From Hymenobacter cellulosivorans (lineage in GTDB: Bacteria > Bacteroidota > Bacteroidia > Cytophagales > Hymenobacteraceae), in the NCBI RefSeq assembly GCF_022919135.1, contig NZ_CP095049.1, forward strand, positions 806,001-870,000: a stretch of 64,000 nt of DNA, read 5' to 3'. The notes below the pieces were generated by a model that made no database searches, had not been told where the DNA came from, and saw nothing but the letters and a program-made list of their open reading frames with translations. Made by a program: the position numbers and the translations under genes. Below are positions 8,407-16,397 of this stretch, in pieces (position 1 is the first letter of the stretch; every line of letters begins with the position of its first letter).

Positions 8407-9723
8407 TTACTTTTTCAGGGTTAAATAATCGGCAGCCAGAGTGGCCAGGGTTTTAACGCCCAGCGTCAGCCCGCTTTCGTCGATGCGGAAGCCGGCGGTG
8501 TGGTGCGGGGCGGTAGTAGCGGGGTTGATGCCGGGCGTCATGCCGCCCACGAAGACGAACAGGCCGGGCACTTTTTCCTGGTAGTAGGCAAAGTCTTCGG
8601 CCCCGGTCACGGCCTTTTGCAGCACCACTTTGTCGGCCGAACCGGCGGCGGTGCGCAGCGAGGGCAGCATCCGCTCGGTTAGCTTCAGGTCGTTGAAGGT
8701 CACGGGTGTGTAGTTCACGATGTCGACTTCGGCCGTTGCGTTGGCACTTTCGGCAATGTTGGTGGCCGTGCGGCGGATATCGTCCCAGATTTTACGCTGC
8801 ATGTCCTTGTTGAGGGTCCGGATGGTGCCGGTGAGTTCCACCTGCTCGGGAATAATGTTGTTGCGGACCCCGCCGTGCACCATGCCCACGGTAATAACGG
8901 CGGCGTCCTCGGTCAGCTGGGTTTGCCGGCTGACAATGGTTTGCAGGCCCATCACAATCTGGGACGACACCACCACCGGGTCCACGCTCAGCCAGGGGTA
9001 GGCGCCGTGGGCCGACTTACCTTTGACTTTAATGGTAAACACGTCGGAGGCCGCCATTTCGCCCCCGGGCCGGTACTTAAGCGTCCCGACCTCGGTCTGG
9101 GCATTGATGTGCACCCCGAACACGGCATCGACTTTCGGATTGTCGAGCACGCCTTCTTTCACCATGAGCTTGGCGCCGCCTTCCACGCCGGGCAACGAGC
9201 CCTCTTCGGCGGGCTGAAAGATGAACTTCACAGTACCGGGCAAGTCCTTTTTCACCTGGCTCAATACTTCGGCCGCCCCCATGAGCATAGCTACGTGGGT
9301 GTCGTGGCCGCAGGCGTGCATCACGCCCACCTCCTGCCCGTTGTACTGGGTGCGGACCTTGCTGGCGAAGGGCAGCTCGTTTTTTTCCGTCACGGGCAGG
9401 CCATCCATATCAGCGCGCAGGGCTACGACTGGGCCGGGCTTACCGCCGCGCAGAATACCTACCACGCCGGTGCGGCCCACGCCGGTTTGCACTTCCAGGC
9501 CCAGGCTCTTGAGGTGAGCCGCCACGATGCCGGCCGTGCGCTTTTCCTCGTTGCCCAGCTCGGGGTTCTGGTGAAAGTCGCGCCGCCAGGCTATGACTTT
9601 GGCCTCCTCGGCCGTAGCCAGTTTGGCAATGCGCGCGTCGAGGGCCGTGTTTTGGGCTTGGGCGGTATGGGAAAGCAAAGCCCCCGTGAGCAGGGCAGCC
9701 AGGGCGTAAGGAGTTGACTTCAT
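8407..9723 (-). CDS. M20D family amidohydrolase, copy 1
   Basis: A 438-residue protein with signal peptide (LLSHTAQA). The N-acyl-amino-acid amidohydrolase/hippurate hydrolase pattern is complete: ELGNEEKRTAG, ALRADMDGLPV, the metal/catalytic segment MHACGHDTHVAMLMGAAEVL, PAEEG, the dimerisation-domain segment SAHGAYPWLSVDP, TGAEDFAYY and the late HHTAGF. It should remove an acyl group from an N-acylated amino acid or peptide outside the cytoplasm, using two metals. It is a tandem duplicate of the next gene upstream (9786-11102), of identical length. Confidence 0.88.
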   Translation of the reverse strand: MKSTPYALAALLTGALLSHTAQAQNTALDARIAKLATAEEAKVIAWRRDFHQNPELGNEEKRTAGIVAAHLKSLGLEVQTGVGRTGVVGILRGGKPGPVVALRADMDGLPVTEKNELPFASKVRTQYNGQEVGVMHACGHDTHVAMLMGAAEVLSQVKKDLPGTVKFIFQPAEEGSLPGVEGGAKLMVKEGVLDNPKVDAVFGVHINAQTEVGTLKYRPGGEMAASDVFTIKVKGKSAHGAYPWLSVDPVVVSSQIVMGLQTIVSRQTQLTEDAAVITVGMVHGGVRNNIIPEQVELTGTIRTLNKDMQRKIWDDIRRTATNIAESANATAEVDIVNYTPVTFNDLKLTERMLPSLRTAAGSADKVVLQKAVTGAEDFAYYQEKVPGLFVFVGGMTPGINPATTAPHHTAGFRIDESGLTLGVKTLATLAADYLTLKK

Positions 9724-9785
9724 CGGCGGAAAGGTCAGGTAGGTCGGGGGATAGAGGCAAAAAGGCGCGGAAGGTTGCCGGCCGG

Positions 9786-11102
9786 CTATTTTTTCATGCT
9801 CAGGTAGTCGGCGGCCAGCGTAGCCAGGGTCTTGACGCCCAGCGTGAAGCCACTTTCGTCGAGGGTGAAGCCGGCCGTGTGGTGGTCGGCGGTGGTAGCT
9901 ACGTCGCCACCCTTGCGCATGCCGCCCACGAAGACGAACACGCCGGGCACCTTTTCCTGGTACAGGGAGAAATCCTCGGCCCAGGTGTTGACTTTTACTT
10001 CCTTTACGTTGGCCGCCCCGCCCGCCACATTCTGCAGCGTGGGCAGCATCTTGGCCGTCAGGGGCAGGTCGTTGAACGTGACGGGCACGTAGTTCACGAT
10101 GTCGACTTCCACCGTGGCGCCGGCGCTTTCGGCAATGCCGGTGGCCGTGCGCCGGATGGCGGCCCAGATTTGCTCCTGAGCCTTTTTGTTGAACGTCCGG
10201 ATGGTGCCGCTCAGCTCCACATCGGCCGGAATGACGTTGTAGCGCACCCCGCCCTTGAGCGTACCTACCGTCACGACGGCCGCATCATCGGTCAGGTTTA
10301 CCTGCCGGCTCACAATGGTTTGCAGCCCCACGATAATCTGGGCGGCCGTCACCACCGGGTCGACGCTGCTCCAGGGCCGGGCCCCGTGGGAGCCTTTGCC
10401 AATGACCTTGATGGTAAACCGGTCGGAAGCCGCCATTTCGCCGCCCGGCCGGAACGAGAGGTTGCCGACTTCGGTCTGGGCATTGATGTGGAGCCCGAAA
10501 ATGGCCTCGACTTTCGGATTTTCGAGCACGCCTTCCTTAATCATGAGCTTGGCGCCACCTTCTACGCCGGGCAACGAGCCTTCCTCAGCGGGCTGAAAGA
10601 TGAACTTCACAGTACCGGGCAAGTCCTTTTTCACCTGGCTTAATACTTCGGCCGCCCCCATGAGCATGGCCATGTGAGCGTCGTGGCCGCAGGCGTGCAT
10701 CACCCCTACGGGCTGGCCCAGGTAGGTGGTTTTCGCCGTCGAGGCAAACGGGACACCCGAAGTTTCGGTGACGGGCAGCGCGTCCATATCAGCGCGCAGG
10801 GCCACGACTGGGCCGGGCTTACCGCCGCGCAGAATGCCTACCACGCCGGTGCGGCCCACGCCGGTTTGCACTTCCAGGCCCAGGCTCTTGAGGTGAGCGG
10901 CAATGATGCCGGCCGTGCGCTTCTCTTCATTGCCCAGCTCGGGGTTCTGGTGAAAATCGCGCCGCCAGGCTATGACTTTGGCTTCTTCAGCCACCGAGAG
11001 CTTGGCAATCCGAGCATTCAGCGCGGCGTTCTGGGCGGCGGCGGAGGTGGCTAAGTTTGCCAGCATACTGGAGGAAAGAATAGCAGAATAGAAGTATTTC
11101 AT
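9786..11102 (-). CDS. M20D family amidohydrolase, copy 2
   Basis: 438 residues from the ATG at 11102, which begins MKYFYSAILSSSM, a signal peptide. An in-frame start at 11135 would only add 11 residues ahead of it. It shares long identical blocks with copy 1, including the 20 residues before ALRADMD, and the MHACGHDAH motif. One difference is near the C-terminal metal site, where copy 1 has TGAEDFAYY and this copy has TWAEDFSLY. The loops between the metal motifs have also diverged, so the pair may differ in acyl-group or amino-acid preference. Spacing to copy 1 is 62 nt. Confidence 0.88.
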   Translation of the reverse strand: MKYFYSAILSSSMLANLATSAAAQNAALNARIAKLSVAEEAKVIAWRRDFHQNPELGNEEKRTAGIIAAHLKSLGLEVQTGVGRTGVVGILRGGKPGPVVALRADMDALPVTETSGVPFASTAKTTYLGQPVGVMHACGHDAHMAMLMGAAEVLSQVKKDLPGTVKFIFQPAEEGSLPGVEGGAKLMIKEGVLENPKVEAIFGLHINAQTEVGNLSFRPGGEMAASDRFTIKVIGKGSHGARPWSSVDPVVTAAQIIVGLQTIVSRQVNLTDDAAVVTVGTLKGGVRYNVIPADVELSGTIRTFNKKAQEQIWAAIRRTATGIAESAGATVEVDIVNYVPVTFNDLPLTAKMLPTLQNVAGGAANVKEVKVNTWAEDFSLYQEKVPGVFVFVGGMRKGGDVATTADHHTAGFTLDESGFTLGVKTLATLAADYLSMKK

Positions 11103-11197
11103 CAGAAGCCGGCGGGTCGGGAGTTGAGTCAGCAAGGTACAATACGGGGCTCATTTGCAGCATAGCTGTTTTTCCGCCGTAGCCGGGTGGCATCCAC

Positions 11198-11205
11198 TAT
11201 TTTTG
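11198..11205 (+). promoter_or_regulatory. Bacteroidota -7 box (TATTTTTG)
   Basis: A perfect TAnnTTTG lies 20 nt before the ATG at 11225. A pyrimidine-rich TTTTTC about 23 nt upstream could act as a weak -33 box. Confidence 0.4.
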
Positions 11206-11224
11206 CATTTCCTTTCTGCTTCCT

Positions 11225-11881
11225 ATGCCGCTGCCATCCGCCACAAGCTCCTCTCCGGCCGCTGCCGTTGCCACCTGGCCGCAGCTGTGGCGGCAACCGG
11301 CTTTCCGCTACCGCCTCCTCGGCATCCTGGCTGGGCTGCTGGCGTTGGGGGCCGTTATTCCGCGGTTTTTCGCCTTTATCCAGGCCCGGCCCGGCGTGGT
11401 ACTGCCCGACCCGGTGCTGGCCGCGCTGCCCGCCCACGACGTGTCGTGGCTCACCTTCGGGGTTATTTACCTGAGCATTGCCGGGGCGGTGGTGCATCTG
11501 GTACCCCGGCCGGCGCTGCTGCTGCGGGCGTTATGGGGCTACGGCCTGCTACACGGCTTCCGGCTGCTCACGCTCTGGCTCTTGCCTTTGGAGCCGCCCA
11601 CTGGCCTGGTGCTGCTCCACGACCCGCTGGTCGACAACCTGTTTTACGCCTCGGCCACGCCCATTACCAAGGACTTGTTCTTCTCGGCCCACACCGCCAC
11701 GGTACTCGTGCTGGGCCTCACCGTGCAGAACCGGGCTCTGCGGGTTGCCCTGCTGCTGGCCGCCGCGCTAATTGGGCTGCTCGTCATGGTACAGCACGCT
11801 CATTACACCTACGACGTGCTGGCCGCTCCGCTGTTTGCTGGCCTGAGCGTGTGGCTGGCCCGCCGCGTAGCCCGCTACTAG
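11225..11881 (+). CDS. PAP2-related membrane protein (sphingomyelin-synthase-like domain)
   Basis: 218 residues, with about six hydrophobic segments. The C-terminal half carries FFSAHTATVL and then HAHYTYDVLAAP, which match the His...His-x3-Asp arrangement of the PAP2 C-terminal/sphingomyelin-synthase-like family. These enzymes move a phosphate or phospho-headgroup between lipids at the membrane. It is convergent with the SDR gene ending at 11889, only 7 nt away. The specific reaction is not determinable. Confidence 0.75.
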   Translation: MPLPSATSSSPAAAVATWPQLWRQPAFRYRLLGILAGLLALGAVIPRFFAFIQARPGVVLPDPVLAALPAHDVSWLTFGVIYLSIAGAVVHLVPRPALLLRALWGYGLLHGFRLLTLWLLPLEPPTGLVLLHDPLVDNLFYASATPITKDLFFSAHTATVLVLGLTVQNRALRVALLLAAALIGLLVMVQHAHYTYDVLAAPLFAGLSVWLARRVARY

Positions 11882-11888
11882 CCTGACT

Positions 11889-12674
11889 TTACTTCAGGTG
11901 CTTCTCGTAAATATTGGCCGCAATTTTCTCGGTTAGGGCCTTGGGCACGAAGCCGGTAAGCCGGGCCGAAACCTTGTTCAGGGCCCCGGGGATTACCTCG
12001 GCCTCACCGGCCAGCAAAGCCGTAACGCCGAATTTGGCTACCTGCTCGGGTGTCATGGAGAGCTTGGCGGCCACTTCCTGCAGGCCCGCACTCATCCCGG
12101 CGCGGTCGGCAAAGTCGGTGGTGGTAGCGCCGGGGCTCAGGCAGGTCACCGATACGGGTGAGTCGCGCAGCTCGTAGCGCAGGCCCCGGGAGAAGGTGAG
12201 CAAAAACGCCTTGCTGGCTGCGTAGAGCGTGAGGGTGGGCACGGCCTGGTAGGCCGCCGTGCTGGCAATGTTGAGAATGTAGGCCTTGGGCTGCTGCTTG
12301 AGCAGGGGCAACAGCTGGTGGGTCAGCTCCACGGGCAGGAGCATGTTGAGCTGCAGCATGTTTTGCTGGGCCGCCAGCGGCAAGTCCTCAAACCGGCCCC
12401 AGAGGCCATAGCCCGCGTTATTGACCAACACTGCCAGCTCCTTCGTGTGCTGCCGCGCCCACTCAGCCAGCCGGGTTGCCGCGCCGGGCTCGGCCAAATC
12501 CAGGGGCAGGAAGCGGGCCTCGACGCCGTGCTGGGCACCCAGCTCGGTGGCTACCTGCGCGAGTTGGTCTTGGCTGCGGGCCGTGAGCAGCAGGTGGTAG
12601 CCGCGCCCGGCCAGTTCGGCGGCCAGGGCCCGGCCAATGCCGCGGGAAGCGCCGGTGATAAGAGCGTAGGGCAT
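11889..12674 (-). CDS. SDR family oxidoreductase (YqjQ/DltE-like)
   Basis: 261 residues. The nucleotide-binding motif GASRGIGRALA is at residues 7-17, NNAGYG at about 85, the catalytic Ser in NIASTAA and YAASK at about 151. The C-terminal NIYEKHLK end and the SPGATTTDF segment fit the classical SDR subgroup often annotated as YqjQ or DltE. NAD(P)H-dependent, cytoplasmic. An octamer-repeat element (12677-12786) separates it from the dioxygenase upstream on the same strand. Confidence 0.85.
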   Translation of the reverse strand: MPYALITGASRGIGRALAAELAGRGYHLLLTARSQDQLAQVATELGAQHGVEARFLPLDLAEPGAATRLAEWARQHTKELAVLVNNAGYGLWGRFEDLPLAAQQNMLQLNMLLPVELTHQLLPLLKQQPKAYILNIASTAAYQAVPTLTLYAASKAFLLTFSRGLRYELRDSPVSVTCLSPGATTTDFADRAGMSAGLQEVAAKLSMTPEQVAKFGVTALLAGEAEVIPGALNKVSARLTGFVPKALTEKIAANIYEKHLK

Positions 12675-12676
12675 AT

Positions 12677-12786
12677 GGTGAGTTGGTGAGTTGGTGAGAT
12701 AGTGAGTTGTCGTTCGGCTGGCGCTTGTTGCTCAATCCGCTCGGAATGAACATCAACTCACCAGTTCACCATCTCACTATTTCACC
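12677..12786. repeat. Inverted octamer element O1
   Basis: Left arm 12677-12708 is four octamers: GGTGAGTT, GGTGAGTT, GGTGAGAT, AGTGAGTT. Right arm 12755-12786 is the inverse: AACTCACC, AGTTCACC, ATCTCACT, ATTTCACC. Between them lies a core containing TTCGGCTGGCGC (12713-12724), which recurs inverted in the element at 52579. The last codons and stop of the dioxygenase at 12777 lie inside the right arm. Confidence 0.8.
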
Positions 12787-13592
12787 AGGTGTAAAAACCG
12801 CAGGTAAAAAGGCGTGGGGCTGTCGGGCTGCTTGGGGGCGTATTTGCCGCTGATGACGGGCACGTACATCACCCGGCGGCGGGAAGCCTCGCCCACCAGC
12901 GGCGACTGGGCCACGCGGTGCCACATCCGGCCGTCGTGCACGGTCAGGTCGCCGGGCTGGGTTTCGACGGCCAGCTCGTGGGGGTCGTACGACACGTCCT
13001 TGTAGTACTTCTTGCGAAACAGCAGCTGGTGTAGGCTCTGGCGGTGGGTGCCGGGAATAATGCGCAAGCCGCCGTTGGTGGCTGCGGTGCCATCCAGGTG
13101 CAGGCCCACATTGAGCATGGGCCCGATGCGCTTGCCGTAGAATACGTCGCGCAGCGAATCGGTGTGCCAGCCCATCTGGCTGAACTCCGAGCCCGGCACG
13201 TTCACGTAGTGGTTGATAACCAGGCCATCCTTCTCGTTTTCGCCCACCCGCCCGTTGGGGGCTTCCAGCAGCGGAAACAAGGCCTCAAACCGCGGGTCCT
13301 GGAGCAGTTCGTGCAGCACGGGGCTGTGCTGGGAAGCAAAGGCGAAGCGCTGCACGATGCGAGAGCCGTCTACGTCCTTGCCGTACTTGATGGGCACGCC
13401 GTTGACTTTTTCCACGCCTTCGGCCAGCCACCGCGCCTGCACGGCCTCCGTGGCCGCCAGAATTTGCTGCACCTGCTCGGGCGAAACAAAGGCGCGGAAG
13501 TGCAGAAACCCGTGCTGCCGAAAAAACTCCCGCTGCTCAGCCGTTAGCGTGGTTCCAAGAGTAAAACGCGGATAAGTAGGGAGTAAAGCCAT
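12777..13592 (-). CDS. Phytanoyl-CoA dioxygenase (PhyH) family protein
   Basis: 271 residues from the ATG at 13592 (MALLPTYPRF). An upstream in-frame ATG at 13658 would add 22 residues without recognisable features. The early segment EFFRQHGFLHFRAFVS is the typical PhyH opening. WHTDS supplies the Fe(II)-binding His-x-Asp and MWHRVAQSP the distal His. A following Arg (SRRRVM) could bind 2-oxoglutarate. It should be a non-haem Fe(II)/2-oxoglutarate hydroxylase of unknown substrate. The final codons Val-Lys-stop come from an octamer-repeat arm. Confidence 0.85.
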   Translation of the reverse strand: MALLPTYPRFTLGTTLTAEQREFFRQHGFLHFRAFVSPEQVQQILAATEAVQARWLAEGVEKVNGVPIKYGKDVDGSRIVQRFAFASQHSPVLHELLQDPRFEALFPLLEAPNGRVGENEKDGLVINHYVNVPGSEFSQMGWHTDSLRDVFYGKRIGPMLNVGLHLDGTAATNGGLRIIPGTHRQSLHQLLFRKKYYKDVSYDPHELAVETQPGDLTVHDGRMWHRVAQSPLVGEASRRRVMYVPVISGKYAPKQPDSPTPFYLRFLHLVK

Positions 13593-13803
13593 AGTGGTAA
13601 GCCAAGGGATACGGAGGAATAGCGGGGCGAAGGTACAAAAGCGGGGCCCCGCTGCCATTAGAGGAGCCTTAAAACCCCAAGTACCCCTACTTAGTTAGAG
13701 CCAAAATTGAGCGGGCAGCGCCCGTGAAGTACGCCGCCAGGTCGTGAAGTGCCTGTGAAGGCCTTAGTTTCTGATTCAGAATCAGCCGTGTATCTTAGCG
13801 GCA

Positions 13804-14604
13804 ATGTCTGGCTTTTCCCCGTTTTACTGCTTCCCTAAATCAGCGGCTTTGCTAGCCCTGGCCCTGCTGCTAACCGGCACTAGCCCGGCCCAGAGCACCT
13901 CGGCCCGGCTAGTGCCGTTCCGCCAGGGTACCAAGTGGGGCTACGCCGACCAGCGCCGCCGCTTGGTGCTGCCCCTGCGCTTCGACGAGGCCGGTCCTTT
14001 CGTGCAGGAGCTGGCCTGGGTGCGCATCGGGCCGCTTTATGGCTACATTGATGGAGGCGGCAACCCCGTCACGCCGGTGCAGTTTACCAAGGCCAGCACC
14101 TTCAGCCGCAACCGGGCCACGGTAGAGCTCAACGGCGAAACGTTTCAGATTGACGGCACCGGCCAGCGCTTGACCACCCCTCCCGAACCCGAGCCGGAAA
14201 CCGAGTTTCTAACCCAGGGCGACCTGACCCGGCAAAACGGCAAGGTGGGCTTCCGCTTCACCGTAGGCCAAGCCGTGGTGCCCAACGTGTACGACGAGAT
14301 TCTGGAAAACTACAACGGCCTGCTCTTCGTGCGCCAGGGCACCAAGTGGGGCGTGCTCAACAACAAGGGCAAAGTAACCCTACCCCTGGAGTACGACACC
14401 ATAAAGGCTATTGAGACCAACAACTTCGCCTATCCCGTAGTAGAGCAGCAGGGCAAGTTTGGCTACCTGGCCGAGGATGGTACCCTACTGGTAGCCCCCA
14501 AGTACCAGGCCGCCGAGCCCTTCGTGGCCGACGTGGCCCGCGTGACTACCGCCGACGGCCGCAGCGGCTACATCGACACCCGCGGCCGGGAGTACTTCGA
14601 CTAG
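13804..14604 (+). CDS. Secreted WG-repeat protein
   Basis: 266 residues. A signal peptide (ALLLTGTSPAQ) is followed by repeated beta units with the WG signature: GTKWGYADQRRRLVLPLRFD, GPLYGYIDGGG, GTKWGVLNNKGKVTLPLEYD, GKFGYLAEDGTLLVAPKYQ, GRSGYIDTRG. WG repeats are common in Bacteroidota surface or periplasmic proteins and are thought to be binding modules. No catalytic motif is seen. Confidence 0.85.
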   Translation: MSGFSPFYCFPKSAALLALALLLTGTSPAQSTSARLVPFRQGTKWGYADQRRRLVLPLRFDEAGPFVQELAWVRIGPLYGYIDGGGNPVTPVQFTKASTFSRNRATVELNGETFQIDGTGQRLTTPPEPEPETEFLTQGDLTRQNGKVGFRFTVGQAVVPNVYDEILENYNGLLFVRQGTKWGVLNNKGKVTLPLEYDTIKAIETNNFAYPVVEQQGKFGYLAEDGTLLVAPKYQAAEPFVADVARVTTADGRSGYIDTRGREYFD

Positions 14605-14653
14605 CCCGGCCCCGGCGGGCCGCCTCCCATAGGCTTCGCCGACAGTTTGAACA

Positions 14654-14907
14654 GGCACTACATATCCCCAAGCCCTGGTTTATAGACACGTACGCTTGAG
14701 TACTATACACGAAGGCCTCATTTATGCACACGCATAAGTGAATACTATACACGAAGGCCTGAGTTATGCACACTCATTGGTGAGTACTATACACAAAGGT
14801 CTGGTTTAGGTACCCGCACAACTGAATACTGTACACCACACCCTTTTTTAGGTACCCGCAGCGCTGAAGGAGGTATCCGAAGGCCTTGGCGTAGGCTCTG
14901 CATCAGG
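14654..14907. repeat. Tandem 42-bp repeats, about six copies
   Basis: Copies begin at 14697, 14739, 14781, 14823 and 14865, with exact 42-nt spacing and a diverged copy before 14697. The conserved start is TGARTACTATACAC, followed by GAAGGCCT in the first copies and drifting to GGTACCCGCA in the later ones. There are no unique spacers, so it is not a CRISPR array. The period is a multiple of three, but no convincing gene uses it. It fills most of the gap between 14605 and 15038. Confidence 0.85.
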
Positions 14908-14952
14908 CCAGACGGTATACCAAGGGCCTGATGCAGGGCCCTTGCAAGGGCC
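14898..14952. repeat. Double hairpin at the end of the 42-bp repeat block
   Basis: CTGCATCAGGCC (14898-14909) and GGCCTGATGCAG (14925-14936) form a perfect 12-bp stem with a 15-nt loop. Directly after it, GGCCCTTGCAAGGGCC (14937-14952) is a perfect 16-nt palindrome. Confidence 0.8.
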
Positions 14953-15038
14953 GGGGCGGCCGGGTGGGCGACCGGGCGGCCTGCGGTTCAGCAAGTTGCC
15001 GATTCGTGCCTATATTCCGCAAGCCAACTGCTGCCCCC

Positions 15039-15506
15039 ATGATGACCGTCGCCCCCACCGACCTTACCCGCCAGCTCGAAGCCCGCATTGCCCGCCGGGG
15101 CCAGCCCCCGCCCGCCGACGAGCACACCTTCACGCCCGCCCGCACCCTGGAGCGCCTTGAAGCCGAGCTGGCCCACCTGCTGCCCAACCGCAATAGCCGG
15201 GGCCGGCACACCCAGGCCCGCATGCTCTACGCCTTTCTGACCCACGAAACCCGCACCGCGCCCCAGTTGGCCGCCCTCGGGGGCGTGGGACGGGTAGCCG
15301 GCAGCTGGGCCCACGGCGGGCTGGTGCGGACCGGGCTGCTACACTACCAGCAGCAGGGCCGGTGGCGGCAGTATCGCCTTACCCGCTTCGGCGAAGACTG
15401 GCTGCTGGCCGTAGTGCGCAACGAAACCCCGCCCCCACGCCCCCGCAGTAGCCGCCGGGGTGCAGAGCCGTGTAGTCGCGGCGCAAGCCTTGAACGATAC
15501 TTCTAG
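15039..15506 (+). CDS. Hypothetical protein with winged-helix-like segment
   Basis: 155 residues from the ATG at 15039 (an ATG three bases later is equally possible). I do not recognise the family. The N-terminal half is basic and helix-prone (RQLEARIARRG, RTLERLEAELAHLLP). Residues about 65-130 resemble a winged helix: helix ARMLYAFLTHET, helix APQLAAL, and a wing LHYQQQGRWRQYRLTRFGEDWL. A DNA-binding or regulatory role is a guess. The C-terminal 25 residues are Pro/Arg/Ser-rich and may be read-through of non-conserved DNA. Confidence 0.5.
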   Translation: MMTVAPTDLTRQLEARIARRGQPPPADEHTFTPARTLERLEAELAHLLPNRNSRGRHTQARMLYAFLTHETRTAPQLAALGGVGRVAGSWAHGGLVRTGLLHYQQQGRWRQYRLTRFGEDWLLAVVRNETPPPRPRSSRRGAEPCSRGASLERYF

Positions 15507-15519
15507 CGACGCCAACGAC

Positions 15520-15539
15520 GAGACGCAAGTATGCGTCTC
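15520..15539. repeat. Short palindrome GAGACGCA-AGTA-TGCGTCTC
   Basis: A perfect 8-bp stem with a 4-nt loop lies between the hypothetical gene and the TonB pair. It could act as a weak terminator or be a small dispersed palindrome; only one copy is seen here. Confidence 0.5.
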
Positions 15540-15598
15540 TATCCCCTTTTGTCGTTAGCTCAACTAGCTTCTTATTCACGCTCCTATCCCGCCCGCCG

Positions 15599-16393
15599 AT
15601 GCTCGACCTGCCCCTGCTCAACGTGCGCCTGCGCGCCTGCCACGAAGACTGGCAGCAAATGATACCCACCGCGCAAGGCCGCCACTGCCGCAGCTGCGAC
15701 CGGGAAGTGGTAGACCTGACCGCCGCCACCCACGCCGACCTGCTGGTGGCCCGCGCCGCCTCCCCCGACGGGCGGGTGTGCGGCCGGGTGCGCCAGGCGC
15801 AACTGGCTGCCAACCAACCGGCTCCTTTACCCCGGCACATAGTGCTGCGGCCCCGGCTGCGCCAGTTTCTGGTGGCGTTGGTGTTGGTGTGTGGATTGGG
15901 CCTAACGAGCGGGGAAGCCTGGGCCCAGGTGCGCAAAGCCACCACCGCCCACAAGCCGGCGGCCCGCAAGCCCGTGACCCGCAAGCCGCCACCGCCGGAA
16001 TTGGAAACCGTTACGGTGTTCAGTGGAGACATAATTGCGCACGACCCGGAGCCGGAGGTAGTGCTTGAGGAGCCGGCCGTGTTCAGCTACGTGGAGCAGA
16101 TGCCCGAGTTTAAGGAAGGCGGAACGGCCGGCGCCATCCGGTTTGTGCAGCAACACCTGCGCTGGCCTCCCAACACGGGCCTGCTTGATGCCGAAGGCCG
16201 GGTGTTCGTCAACTTCATCGTGGGTCCCGACGGCAAGCTGCGGGAGTTTAAGGTGCTGAAAGGCATTCACCCGCTGCTGGACGCGGAAGCCCTACGGGTA
16301 GCACGGCTCCTGGATGGCCAGTTTACGCCGGGCCAGCAAAACGGCCGGCCCGTGGAGGTATACTACACCATTCCCGTCACGTTTCAACGCTAG
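15599..16393 (+). CDS. Energy transducer TonB with N-terminal Cys4 domain, copy 1
   Basis: 264 residues. The cytoplasmic N-terminus has Cys at 14, 30, 33 and 61 (ACHEDW, RHCRSC, RVCGR), a pattern I recognise from many Bacteroidota membrane proteins and which probably binds zinc. One membrane segment (about 84-105) ends in AWAQ. A short Lys/Pro linker (RKPVTRKPPPPE) leads to a TonB C-terminal domain (about 155-264: VEQMPEF, GRVFVNFIVGPDGKL, EALRVARLL, VEVYYTIPVTF). It would couple the proton-motive force to an outer-membrane receptor, but the linker is short for spanning the periplasm. Tandem paralogue 4 nt downstream. Confidence 0.8.
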   Translation: MLDLPLLNVRLRACHEDWQQMIPTAQGRHCRSCDREVVDLTAATHADLLVARAASPDGRVCGRVRQAQLAANQPAPLPRHIVLRPRLRQFLVALVLVCGLGLTSGEAWAQVRKATTAHKPAARKPVTRKPPPPELETVTVFSGDIIAHDPEPEVVLEEPAVFSYVEQMPEFKEGGTAGAIRFVQQHLRWPPNTGLLDAEGRVFVNFIVGPDGKLREFKVLKGIHPLLDAEALRVARLLDGQFTPGQQNGRPVEVYYTIPVTFQR

Positions 16394-16397
16394 TAAC

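Noticed and set aside
14546..14773. Minus-strand 75-codon frame with repeated peptide units across the 42-bp repeats
   Set aside because: Repetition merely reflects the 42-bp period being a multiple of three; no promoter, signal peptide or homology pattern.
14654..14907. CRISPR array
   Set aside because: The 42-bp units are contiguous and drifting, without unique spacers, and there are no cas genes.
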